Positions 43,525 to 51,774 of a DNA stretch of 64,000 nucleotides are shown one piece after another. The translations under genes and the position numbers were made by a program. The notes under the pieces are model-generated. The model worked only from the letters and a program-made list of their open reading frames with translations, was not told the origin of the DNA and did not search any database. This DNA comes from Bacillus sp. 123MFChir2. Its GTDB lineage: Bacteria; Bacillota; Bacilli; Bacillales; Bacillaceae_G. Numbering within the stretch: the first letter of the stretch is position 1; every line of letters starts with the position of its first letter. The stretch lies in contig NZ_KB910933.1 of NCBI RefSeq assembly GCF_000383235.1, positions 39,826 through 103,825 on the forward strand, written 5' to 3'.

Positions 43525-43732
43525 TTATATAAATACAAGTTGACTTTTTAACATATAAGTCGCTGCTATGCAGAACAAAACATGGCCGCCACTTGCTTTC
43601 TATCTTTGTTGTAAACTTTGCACGTGGCAGGAAAAGGAACTGACCGCCTCTATGCATGGCCAGTTGCTCTCGCCCACCGAAAAAGAAGAGGGTTTTCATG
43701 TTAGTTTTTCAATTTGCATCTATATATACGCC
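43525..43732 (-). repeat. family A repeat, reverse copy
   Basis: Carries the core in reverse (GTGGCAGGAAAAGG, CTATGCATGGCCAG) and ends in TATATAAATACAAGTT and CAATTTGCATCTATATATA-type sequence. The rest of 43733-43892 is AT-rich with no gene seen. Confidence 0.78.
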
Positions 43733-43892
43733 CATTTTTCCATAATATAGATTATCGTATTAATGAATTTTAAAAAGTTGTCTTTTAAAAATGAGTAACC
43801 ACTTGTTTTGTTGTTTTAAATCTTTGCTTTTCTCTGCAAAATAAACCCACACATACACTTACACGAAAGATATAAAACGGAAATAGCAGTCC

Positions 43893-44069
43893 CTATCTTT
43901 CGGATTTGTCACCTGTATTACTGTTTGTCTTTGCGCCACCTGCTTTTTTAACACCTTTGCTTGTATAAGGTTTGGCACTCTTTTTTTTGTTGGCACTGGC
44001 TTTCCATCGATTCCAGCCCTTACTGCCTGTTCCTCTACCTGTTCCGCCTTTACCTTTAGCTTTACTCAT
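43893..44069 (-). CDS. DUF3934 family small basic protein
   Basis: 58 residues, missed by simple length cut-offs: MSKAKGKGGTGRGTG, KGWNRWKASANKKKSAKPYT, then KGVKKAGGAK and a polar tail. Very rich in Lys, Gly and Ser, with a central tryptophan pair; this is the DUF3934 pattern known from the B. cereus group. Likely soluble and nucleic-acid- or surface-binding by charge, but function unknown. ATG at 44069 has GGAGTGA ten nt upstream on the minus strand. It stands alone. Confidence 0.85.
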   Translation of the reverse strand: MSKAKGKGGTGRGTGSKGWNRWKASANKKKSAKPYTSKGVKKAGGAKTNSNTGDKSER

Positions 44070-44151
44070 ATAATATAATCACTCCGTTATTATTGTATAG
44101 CAAATCTGTTTCCACAGTAGTCAATAAATCTTTGGAATAAAATTCTGATTA

Positions 44152-44499
44152 ATGACTTTTTCCTTTCCGACAGTTGCTCATAAAAATGAACAGCAGGATA
44201 TAATAGTATATCATAACATGGACAGTAATGCGCAAAATTCTCAGGTTAATGAGATGAAAGATGTGATAGACATTTCATTTTATATTGATACGCCATTAGA
44301 CATAGCAATGGCGGGAAGATTTATTCGTAATCCTTTACATACTATTGATGAGGTTCTTTTCGAATGTGAGGTATACTTGCAAGCTGGGAGAGAGGCATAT
44401 TTAGAGATGGAGAAAAGTGTGAAACCAAATGTTGACTACGTAATTGATGGGGAGATGGCGGTTGAACATATCGTAGAAGCAATTATGAATAAGTTGTAA
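44152..44499 (+). pseudogene. P-loop kinase-like protein, C-terminal fragment
   Basis: 115 residues. ISFYIDTPLDIAMAGRFIR and the tail DYVIDGEMAVEHIVEAIMNK L match the C-terminal half of small nucleoside-kinase-like AAA proteins (usually DTPLDIAMARR). The P-loop half is missing: the frame opens directly after stops and the ATG has no ribosome site. Probably a truncated, dead gene beside a family A repeat. Confidence 0.6.
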
Positions 44500-44530
44500 G
44501 ATCTCTAGCATAGTAATAGATGGTTTTTTA

Positions 44531-44711
44531 TTATAAATACAAATTGAAAAAATGACATTTTAGATAGGCAAGAGCGTCTGGCCATGCATAGAAGCAGTCA
44601 GGGCCTTTTCCTGCCACGGACAATGGTTAAAACAAAGAGAGAAAACGAGTGCAAGATATTTTTCTCTCTAGCAGCAACTTGTAAGCTGAAACATTAAAAT
44701 GGATTTATATA
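44531..44711 (+). repeat. family A repeat, forward copy
   Basis: TATAAATACAAATTGAAAAA at the left, core CTGGCCATGCATAGAAGC and CCTTTTCCTGCCAC, right end AAAATGGATTTATATAG. Confidence 0.8.
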
Positions 44712-44829
44712 GTAAATTTTTCGATTCATGTCACGATTTATAAACCCAATTTGTCTTATATATGAACTGCAAAATAACAGTCTTAAAAAACAAGACGGAT
44801 TAGTTGAAACATATATAGGGGGAATAGAA

Positions 44830-45681
44830 TTGAACATTTTTCTTGCCGGAGCAACTGGTGTAATCGGACGCTCTTTAATTCCTTTGTTAGTACAGGAGGG
44901 CCACGATGTGTTCGGAATGATTCGTGATGAATCAAAGGCAAGTACAATTACAAAATTGGGTGCAAAGCCCGTGGTGGCCGATGCATTTGATCGCGATGCT
45001 GTATTCACTGCATTGCAAAATAGTCAGCCGGATGTAGTGATTCATCAACTTACATCGTTAAGTGGGGGAAGCTCCGTAGATAATGCAAAAATGCGAATGG
45101 AGGGGACAGAAAATCTTGTAGATGCTGCAAAATCAGCGGGAATTAGACGAATCATTGCACAAAGTGTTTCGTGGGCGTATGAACCTGGAGAGGTTCCAGC
45201 TACAGAGGAAGAACTGTTAGATATTACTGCTCCGTTTCCGCGAAAAACAACGATAGAAGGTATTATGGCGTTAGAAGAAAAAGTGTCTCAAATGCCAGAG
45301 TTTGTTATACTTCGTTACGGAACGCTTTATGGACCGGGAACTTGGTATGCAATAGATGGAATGATCGCTGAACAAGTACGACGACAAGAAATGGCCGCAA
45401 CGGATGGTATCGTTTCTTTTTTACATGTAGACGATGCAGCTAGAGCTGCATTACTCGCACTAGAATGGCCACCTGGTTCGGTCAACATTGTCGATGATTA
45501 TCCTGCACAGGGACAGGATTGGTTACCAGTTTATGCTTCTTCAATCGGTGCCCCTCAGCCTTCTGCTCAAACTGGTAGTAATCGAGGGGAACGCGGCGCT
45601 TCCAATACAAAAGCCCGAAAGGAATATGGGTGGGAACCCATTCATTCTTCTTGGTCTAAAGGGTTTCAAAATCATTTGTAG
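44830..45681 (+). CDS. NAD(P)-dependent epimerase/dehydratase (extended SDR) family protein
   Basis: 283 residues. NAD(P) motif FLAGATGVIGRSLIPLLVQ at the N terminus, then DVVIHQLTSLSGG, RRIIAQSVSWAYEPG and VILRYGTLYGPG. The catalytic Tyr-x3-Lys of classical SDRs is not obvious, placing it with atypical NAD(P)-binding members. TTG start at 44830 after GGGGGAATAGAA; the ATG at 44728 lies in repeat-flank sequence and is not supported. Flanked on both sides by family A repeats. Substrate unknown. Confidence 0.82.
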   Translation: MNIFLAGATGVIGRSLIPLLVQEGHDVFGMIRDESKASTITKLGAKPVVADAFDRDAVFTALQNSQPDVVIHQLTSLSGGSSVDNAKMRMEGTENLVDAAKSAGIRRIIAQSVSWAYEPGEVPATEEELLDITAPFPRKTTIEGIMALEEKVSQMPEFVILRYGTLYGPGTWYAIDGMIAEQVRRQEMAATDGIVSFLHVDDAARAALLALEWPPGSVNIVDDYPAQGQDWLPVYASSIGAPQPSAQTGSNRGERGASNTKARKEYGWEPIHSSWSKGFQNHL

Positions 45682-45686
45682 AATTT

Positions 45687-45868
45687 TATGTATACAAATT
45701 GAAAAACACTTTTTTAGGTGGGGGAGAGTGTTTGATCATGTATAGAAGCGATCAGTCCCTCTGCTTGCCACTCGCAGTAAAAAAACAACAGAGAACACAA
45801 GGCAGACCATTTTTGTGCTGCATGGCAGTGAGTTCTATCTTGGAAAATTAAAATAGATTTATTTAGTT
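45687..45868 (+). repeat. family A repeat, divergent forward copy
   Basis: Core reads TTGATCATGTATAGAAGCGATCAG, in which both arms changed together relative to CTGGCC/GGTCAG. Right end AAAATAGATTTATTTAG abuts and truncates the MFS pseudogene. Confidence 0.72.
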
Positions 45869-46732
45869 AGTAATTTTGTTATCAATATTATTTTTAAAAT
45901 ATGTTTTTAAGAAATTTGCATAGGTAATCACAAGACAAATTGCTATGTAGCGATTGCGAAATAATGTAAACATATCAAGCCAGTATGCCATAGATAATGG
46001 ACGATCACTTTTGATAGATGCAGGGAGAATGAAAGATAAGAGTATTGCACATAAAAGATGAATGAAAGCGAAAAAATAAAAAAGAGTAGGAAAAGCGTAT
46101 AGAGATATAAACCAATTGCTGACTATTTGTCCTAATAGGCTAGACATTGTAAACGCTGTGCTTAAAATCCCGATAACATAGCCTTGACGCTTTGAAAGAA
46201 ACAATTCAAATGCATATGCAAGAGCTAAAGGTGTAAATGTTGCTGCTACTAGTCCTTGCAAAGCTCTAAGAAACAAAAATAAGTTGTATACTTTGCAAAA
46301 GCTAATAGTCAGCGTACAAAAGGACAAAGCAAATAGTCCGAGAACTAATATATTTTTCTTCCCAAATCGATTGGATAAAGGAGCGAAAATTAAGAATCCA
46401 ATGGCGTAGAAAATGGAAAATATGCTGCTTGAGAGATAGGCAACATTTTTAGGGATTTGAAAATAGAATATAAGTTGACTTTCGATTGGAATCATGATGA
46501 ACCCTTGAGAAACGACACTTATCCCAGCGATGCAAAAAATAAATACGTATAACCATTCAGGAGCTTTATCCCGCATTAACGGGCAGTAAGACCCCCACCT
46601 CAAGATAGAGAGAGAATCGAAGAAGATAGGTGGGGGATAACTGCCCGTAAAAGCCCGATTGGTTCAACTAATAAGCAGTGGGGGATGAAGAACCCCCCAC
46701 TAAAGTTCACTTTATTGGTTAAATTACTCATG
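45863..46732 (-). pseudogene. MFS transporter, split by bcr1 and truncated
   Basis: An ATG at 46732 with GGAGGG upstream reads MSNLTN and is cut by a bcr1 copy (46565-46715). After it the frame resumes as KAPEWLYVFIFCIAG and runs through about seven membrane helices (motif A as APLSNRFGKKNILVLG). The second half of the protein (about five to six helices) is missing; the frame ends in the family A repeat. Removing bcr1 and one TTTAT restores MSNLTNKAPEWLYVFIFC exactly. A dead drug-efflux-type transporter. Confidence 0.85.
46565..46715. repeat. bcr1 repeat, near full-length, inside an MFS gene
   Basis: 151 bp including TTTAT at each end (46565-46569 and 46711-46715). Two nested hairpins: CCCGCATTAACGGGCAG with CTGCCCG, and GACCCCCACCT with AGGTGGGGG, then CAGTGGGGG with CCCCCCACT. 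Matches the described ~155-bp, TTTAT-flanked, gene-interrupting bcr1. Confidence 0.88.
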
Positions 46733-46875
46733 AAGACCCTCCTTATAATTAATCTGCATTAATAAGACAGATTAATTTGTTGGAGTGTGACACATTGTAT
46801 TGTGAATGTTTCTTTATAACGAATTATTCATAAATACATAAAATAAAAAATTGAAAAACATTTTAGAACTTTTTG

Positions 46876-46903
46876 TTGACTTTCTTCTTTTTTTGTATAG
46901 AAT
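46876..46903 (+). promoter_or_regulatory. promoter of the asnA T-box leader
   Basis: TTGACT (46876-46881), 16-nt spacer, TAGAAT (46898-46903). Confidence 0.65.
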
Positions 46904-46919
46904 AAACATTAATAAAATG

Positions 46920-47222
46920 TTTCAGAGATGTGACAGTAAAACGACTGTGAAAGGAAGAGTAGTAATAGGACGTAGTCCAAGCGAGTCAGGGATGGTGTGA
47001 GCCTGATACGAAGCCTGTTATGAAGAACCTCCTGGAGTCGCTAACCGAAATCCTTTTTAGGAAAGTAGACTTAGCCGGGATCTTCGCCGTTACAAGAAGA
47101 ACAGTATCGAGTTATCTCTAATCTCCGTACTGATAAGTGAGCAACCTCTGTTGCTAATTTGGGTGGTACCGCGGAACCAAAGCCTTTCGTCCCAGTTTTT
47201 TGGGAAAGAAGGGCTTTTTTTT
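46920..47222 (+). ncRNA. T-box riboswitch controlling asnA
   Basis: Contains the T-box GGGTGGTACCGCGG (47161-47174), which pairs with uncharged tRNA, then a terminator (AGCCCTTTCTTTCCC-type stem: AAGCCTTTCGTCCC with GGGAAAGAAGGGCTT and T-run). Upstream is the long stem I. AAC at 47043-47045, after TCGCT, is the candidate specifier for Asn, as expected for an asparagine synthetase gene. Uncharged tRNA-Asn would turn expression on. Confidence 0.88.
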
Positions 47223-47270
47223 AATGGTTTCTTTCCTCATTACATCAAAACATTTTAGGAGGAAAACATC

Positions 47271-48254
47271 ATGTATCAAACATTAATGACAGTAAGAGAA
47301 ACACAAATCGCAATTAAGGAAGTTAAAACATTTTTTGAAGAGCAATTATCAAAACGTCTTGAATTATTCCGCGTATCTGCGCCATTATTTGTAACGAAAA
47401 AATCAGGATTAAACGATCATTTAAACGGTGTGGAGCGCCCAATTGAATTTGATATGCTGCATTCAGGAGAAGAGTTAGAAATTGTACATTCACTTGCAAA
47501 ATGGAAACGATTCGCACTGCATGAATATGGGTATGAAGCGGGTGAAGGTTTATATACAAACATGAACGCAATTCGCCGCGATGAAGAGTTAGATGCAACG
47601 CATTCCATTTACGTTGATCAATGGGATTGGGAGAAAATGATTCAAAAAGAATGGCGTACAGTAGATTATTTACAGGAAACAGTACAAACAATTTACGGAA
47701 TATTCAAAGATTTAGAAGGTTATTTGTTCGAAAAATATCCGTTTCTTGGAAAATATTTACCAGAAGATATCGTATTTATCACATCACAAGAGCTTGAGGA
47801 TAAATATCCAGAATTAACACCAAAAGATCGTGAACATGCAATTGCAAAAGAACACGGTGCCGTTTTTATTAGCGGAATTGGCGGAGCGTTGCGTTCTGGT
47901 GAAAAACATGATGGGCGTGCAAGTGACTATGATGATTGGAAATTGAACGGAGATATTTTATTCTGGCATCCAGTATTGCAATCTTCATTTGAATTATCAT
48001 CGATGGGAATTCGTGTTGACAGCAAATCTCTTGATGAACAATTAACAATAGCAGGAGAAGATTTCAAACGTGAATACGATTTCCATAAAGGAATTTTAGA
48101 AGATGTACTACCGTTAACACTTGGCGGCGGCATTGGGCAATCAAGAATGTGCATGTATTTCTTACGTAAAGCACATATCGGTGAAGTACAATCTTCTGTA
48201 TGGCCAGATGAAATGCGTGAAGAGTGTAAAAAGCAAAACATTCACTTGTTCTAA
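47271..48254 (+). CDS. asnA: aspartate--ammonia ligase (asparagine synthetase A)
   Basis: Makes asparagine from aspartate, ammonia and ATP. 327 residues; class II aaRS-like core with [52 protein letters not shown] and the C-terminal [23 protein letters not shown] motif 3. ATG with AGGAGG upstream. Transcription is controlled by the T-box just upstream. Competes for aspartate with aspartase and the aspartokinase encoded next door. Confidence 0.95.
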   Translation: MYQTLMTVRETQIAIKEVKTFFEEQLSKRLELFRVSAPLFVTKKSGLNDHLNGVERPIEFDMLHSGEELEIVHSLAKWKRFALHEYGYEAGEGLYTNMNAIRRDEELDATHSIYVDQWDWEKMIQKEWRTVDYLQETVQTIYGIFKDLEGYLFEKYPFLGKYLPEDIVFITSQELEDKYPELTPKDREHAIAKEHGAVFISGIGGALRSGEKHDGRASDYDDWKLNGDILFWHPVLQSSFELSSMGIRVDSKSLDEQLTIAGEDFKREYDFHKGILEDVLPLTLGGGIGQSRMCMYFLRKAHIGEVQSSVWPDEMREECKKQNIHLF

Positions 48255-48338
48255 AAAACAGCTTCGGCGGCTAGACCATTTTTGTGTCGAATCGCCAATA
48301 AATGCGTCATTTCCGCCGATATATCGTTGGACAAGTAA

Positions 48339-48391
48339 GAAGGAACCGATTTCCGAAAGGCATCTGCTTTTCGGAGTCGGCTCCTCTTTTT
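48339..48391. terminator. terminator between converging asnA and lysC
   Basis: AGGAACCGATTTCCGAAAGG pairs with CTTTTCGGAGTCGGCTCCT (a few mismatches), then TTTTTT. Confidence 0.75.
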
Positions 48392-49620
48392 TAATTTACT
48401 GATAAAAACGGCTCAATTTTTGCCATAAATGATTCATGAAGTGCTTCGACAGCTTTTACTAAATGAAGGTGGTCGATTACGACAGATACTTTAATTTCCG
48501 ATGTACTTACCATTTTAATGTGAATATCTTCTTCTTGTAATGTGGAAAACATTTTCGCAGCGACACCTGGATTAGATACCATACCTGATCCAACGATTGA
48601 TACTTTTGCTAAGTGGTTTTCATGCTCTACAGATTCATATTGCATTGATTCACGATTTTCTTCTAAAACGGTTAATGTTTCATTTAAGTCATTTGAATGT
48701 ATAGAGAAGGATAAATGTACAGTTCCTTCATTTGTAATACTTTGGATGATAATATCTACATTAATATGAGCGCTCGCTAATGTGGAGAAGACTGTGGAAA
48801 GCTTTCCTTGTTGTAAGCCTTTCATTGTTACACGTGTAATATTATCTTCAAATGCAATGCCTTTTACGATTGATTGTTGTTCCATGTTACATTCTCCCCT
48901 TACAATTGTTCCATTTTTTTGTTCCATGCTTGAACGAACTTCTAACATCACATTATGATTTTTTGCGAATTCGACTGCTCTTGGGTGAAGTACGCTAGCG
49001 CCTAGATTAGCAAGTTCTAACATTTCATCATAGGAAATTTTATCTAATTTGTAAGCATCTTTTACAAGGCGTGGATCAGTTGTGTAAACGCCTGTTACAT
49101 CTGTATAAATATCACATTTTTTTGCTTGTAATGCTGCAGCTAATGCAACTGCAGTTGTATCGGAACCGCCGCGGCCAAGTGTTGTAATTTCTTGGTCTGT
49201 GCTTAATCCTTGGAAACCGGCTACAACGATGATCGTTCCTTTTTGTACATAGGATTGAATACGCTCTATATTTATATCGGTAATTCTTGCATTGCCGTGT
49301 ACGGACTCTGTTGTAATACCAGCTTGCCAGCCTGTGAGTGAAATTGCCTCGTACCCTTTCGTTTGCACAGCCATTGTTAATAAAGAAATTGTAATTTGTT
49401 CACCTGTTGTAAGTAACATGTCCATTTCTCGTTTACTAGGCTGAGCGGTAATACTAGCAGCTAAAGATACTAATTCATCTGTACTATGTCCCATTGCAGA
49501 AACGACCGCCACAATTCCATGTCCTCTTTCATACTCTTCAATGATTAAATCGGCAACATGTTGAATTCGTTCAACATTTCCAACAGATGTACCCCCAAAT
49601 TTTTGAACAATAATTTCCAT
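48391..49620 (-). CDS. lysC: aspartate kinase (lysine-sensitive type)
   Basis: Phosphorylates aspartate, the first step to lysine, threonine, methionine and diaminopimelate. 409 residues. KFGGTSVGN at the N terminus, TTGEQITISLL, TLGRGGSDTTAVALAAAL and YTDVTGVYTTDPR in the kinase domain; two C-terminal ACT domains (STVFSTLASAHINVDIIIQS and VAAKMFSTLQEEDIHIKMVS TSEIK). The lysine riboswitch upstream marks it as the lysine-repressed LysC isozyme. ATG with AAAGAGGG upstream. Confidence 0.94.
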   Translation of the reverse strand: MEIIVQKFGGTSVGNVERIQHVADLIIEEYERGHGIVAVVSAMGHSTDELVSLAASITAQPSKREMDMLLTTGEQITISLLTMAVQTKGYEAISLTGWQAGITTESVHGNARITDINIERIQSYVQKGTIIVVAGFQGLSTDQEITTLGRGGSDTTAVALAAALQAKKCDIYTDVTGVYTTDPRLVKDAYKLDKISYDEMLELANLGASVLHPRAVEFAKNHNVMLEVRSSMEQKNGTIVRGECNMEQQSIVKGIAFEDNITRVTMKGLQQGKLSTVFSTLASAHINVDIIIQSITNEGTVHLSFSIHSNDLNETLTVLEENRESMQYESVEHENHLAKVSIVGSGMVSNPGVAAKMFSTLQEEDIHIKMVSTSEIKVSVVIDHLHLVKAVEALHESFMAKIEPFLSVN

Positions 49621-49722
49621 GATAAGAGCCCTCTTTCAAGTTTTTATAGATAAATAAACTACGAAAAGTGTTGTTAAACATAAGATGGGAAATATAGATC
49701 CCTTTTACTCCTGTAAAAAAGT

Positions 49723-49762
49723 AAATAAAAAACACCACCTCAAATAGACGAGGATGGTGCTG
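49723..49762 (-). terminator. second terminator in the lysC leader
   Basis: On the minus strand CACCATCCTCG pairs imperfectly with GAGGTGGTG and is followed by TTTTTTATTT. It lies between the riboswitch terminator and lysC. Confidence 0.75.
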
Positions 49763-49799
49763 TTACAGGAAAAAAAGAAACAGAAAACGGAGCTAATAA

Positions 49800-50035
49800 A
49801 AAAACGCCAAAAAAGAAGATGATCATAAAAACATGATCTCCCTTTTTTGTAGATAGCTCTTCATATATACCGCTGTATATACGACAGTTCTGTTTCTATT
49901 TGAAAACAGCCCCAATGTATATGTTCAGAGACACATATACATTTCGGCAACTTTTCCTTTCATCCATATTCACTGACAATCTCTATGTCTCCTATAGAAT
50001 ACTCATAAAAGTTGCGACCTCTATCTCACTTCGTT
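49800..50035 (-). ncRNA. lysine riboswitch (L box)
   Basis: Minus-strand aptamer with the L-box conserved segments AGAGGTCGCAACTT, GTTGCCGAAATG and TTGGGGCTG, in order and spacing, ending in a terminator (GGGAGATCATG with CATGATCATCTTCTTTTTT-like partner, 49803-49850). Lysine binding would favour termination and reduce lysC. Confidence 0.9.
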
Positions 50036-50231
50036 AGGCGAGAGTAATTGGTTGTATGAAGTTGTTTGTAACATTTGTTTTATAGTAATCAAAATGTCCA
50101 GAGAAATCAAGTAGGTTATAATTATTTCGAAAATTTAAACTGTTGTAGAAAAAAATAAAAGTGGTATAAAATGTGGTTAAAAGAAGTAGTTCTAACAATA
50201 TTTTACACGTAATTGGAGTGGAGGGGTGAGA

Positions 50232-51140
50232 ATGAAAAAACAAAATCCTATTTATGTAAAAACAGAAATAGAAACTACAATGGATGAACTTTGGAAGTAT
50301 ACACAAGATCCAAAGATACATACGGAATGGGATGCACGGTTTACAGAAATATCGTATTTAGAGAAGAGCCAAGACGAACCACAGCGTTTTTTATATAAAA
50401 CAAAAATTGGTTTCGGACTTGAAATTGCTGGAGCAGGAGAATCAATAGGAGAATTACAAAAAGAAGGCGGGGAACGCATTTCGTCACTGAAATTTTGGAC
50501 AGATAGTAAGCTTTCGTTAATTTCGGTAGGGAGAGGCTATTGGAAGTATACACCGAATGAGAATAAAGTTCGCTTTGAAACGCAGTATGATTATGAAACG
50601 AGATTTGGAGGTATAGGAAGATTTATAGATTCATATATATTTCGTCCGTTATTAGGGTGGGCAACAGCTTGGAGTTTTGATGCCTTGAAATTGTGGTTAG
50701 AAAAAGGATTTCATCCGCGTTTATTATTAAAAAGAACAATTATATATCATCTCATTTGCCTTTTGCTATTTTTTGTGTGGATCTATCAAGGTCTTATTCC
50801 GAAAATTTTATATACTCATCCAGAAGAGCTACAGATGCTTTCCAAGCTTATTGGTTCAGAAAATGATGCTGCCGCAATGATTAAAATGGTTGGATTTTTG
50901 GAAATTGTGTTTGGGGTGATCTGGTTGTTACCTTTCCAAAAACAGAAATTATTTGTTCTTCATGCTTTCATAATATTAATATTGACAGTTGCGGCGGGAT
51001 TTACAAATATCAATAGTTTCATAAAACCTTTTAATCCGATTACGTTAAACATCATATTAATTGGATTCTCAATAATCGGTTATATGAATAGTAATGATTT
51101 ACCGCAAGCGAGGAATTGTAAGAGAAGTAGAAAGGAGTAG
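50232..51140 (+). CDS. yndG: YndG-like SRPBCC/DoxX-like membrane protein
   Basis: 302 residues: an N-terminal SRPBCC-type domain (VKTEIETTMDELWKYTQDPK IHTEWDARF, KVRFETQYDYETRFGG) followed by about four C-terminal helices of DoxX type (MVGFLEIVFGVIWLLPFQ). ATG 50232 follows GGAGGGG; GTG 50226 lies in that site. With the next two genes it repeats the order of B. subtilis yndG-yndH-yndJ, an uncharacterised membrane operon. Confidence 0.78.
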   Translation: MKKQNPIYVKTEIETTMDELWKYTQDPKIHTEWDARFTEISYLEKSQDEPQRFLYKTKIGFGLEIAGAGESIGELQKEGGERISSLKFWTDSKLSLISVGRGYWKYTPNENKVRFETQYDYETRFGGIGRFIDSYIFRPLLGWATAWSFDALKLWLEKGFHPRLLLKRTIIYHLICLLLFFVWIYQGLIPKILYTHPEELQMLSKLIGSENDAAAMIKMVGFLEIVFGVIWLLPFQKQKLFVLHAFIILILTVAAGFTNINSFIKPFNPITLNIILIGFSIIGYMNSNDLPQARNCKRSRKE

Positions 51141-51144
51141 AAAA

Positions 51145-51774
51145 TTGTCTTCCATTTACGAAACATTATTAGGAGAATCCTATCATCGATTACATCCAAA
51201 ATTACAAAAACGGTATGCGATTACAGAAGAACTTGGTTTTACAGGAGAAGGGAGGATGGATGAAATTACAGAAGGTTCTGCGGCTGTAAGAATGTTTTTA
51301 AAAGTAGCAGCAAAATTCCGGATGTTCTTTTCAGAAAGAGGGACAGAAGTACCATTTGTTATCCAAAATAATGCAGAGAAAGACAGGGAAGGAGAGACAT
51401 TTGTAAGATGGAATCGGATGTTTTTGTTCGGTGAAAAAAAGCGTTATTTTCATGCTGTCATGTATTTGAATGATAAACAAAATGAAATTGTCGATTATTT
51501 TGGTGAACCGCATTTGCTTGTATCGACGCTTGCGTTTCATGTTGATTCAAAAGGAGCAATGCATATTTCATCTAAAAAGCAATGGTTTTACTTATGCGGA
51601 ATGAAGATTCCACTGCCAAAGTTTTTATATGGGCAGGCAAAGATTGTAGAAAGTTATGATGATGAATCAGAGTGTTATCGGATACATGTACAAGTACAAA
51701 ATCCATTATTAGGACCACTTTTCTCCTATAAGGGGACGTTTACAGAAAGGGATACGAATCTATGCGAAATATAA
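51145..51774 (+). CDS. yndH: YndH-like DUF4166 protein
   Basis: 209 residues from TTG 51145 with AAAGGAG upstream. SSIYETLLGESYHRLHPKLQ KRY at the start and RMFLFGEKKRYFHAVMYLND, PLLGPLFSYKGTF are typical of DUF4166. Soluble, beta-rich, function unknown. Starts four nt after yndG and overlaps yndJ by 13 bases, so the three are one translationally coupled operon. Confidence 0.82.
   Translation: MSSIYETLLGESYHRLHPKLQKRYAITEELGFTGEGRMDEITEGSAAVRMFLKVAAKFRMFFSERGTEVPFVIQNNAEKDREGETFVRWNRMFLFGEKKRYFHAVMYLNDKQNEIVDYFGEPHLLVSTLAFHVDSKGAMHISSKKQWFYLCGMKIPLPKFLYGQAKIVESYDDESECYRIHVQVQNPLLGPLFSYKGTFTERDTNLCEI

Noticed and set aside
43568-43750. Open frames on both strands in 43.5-43.75 kb
   Set aside because: They lie in a family A repeat and arise from its sequence; similar frames appear in other copies without conservation.
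44694-45008. 104-codon minus-strand frame opposite the SDR gene
   Set aside because: Shadow of the real NAD(P)-binding protein, whose GATGVIG motif is clear on the plus strand.
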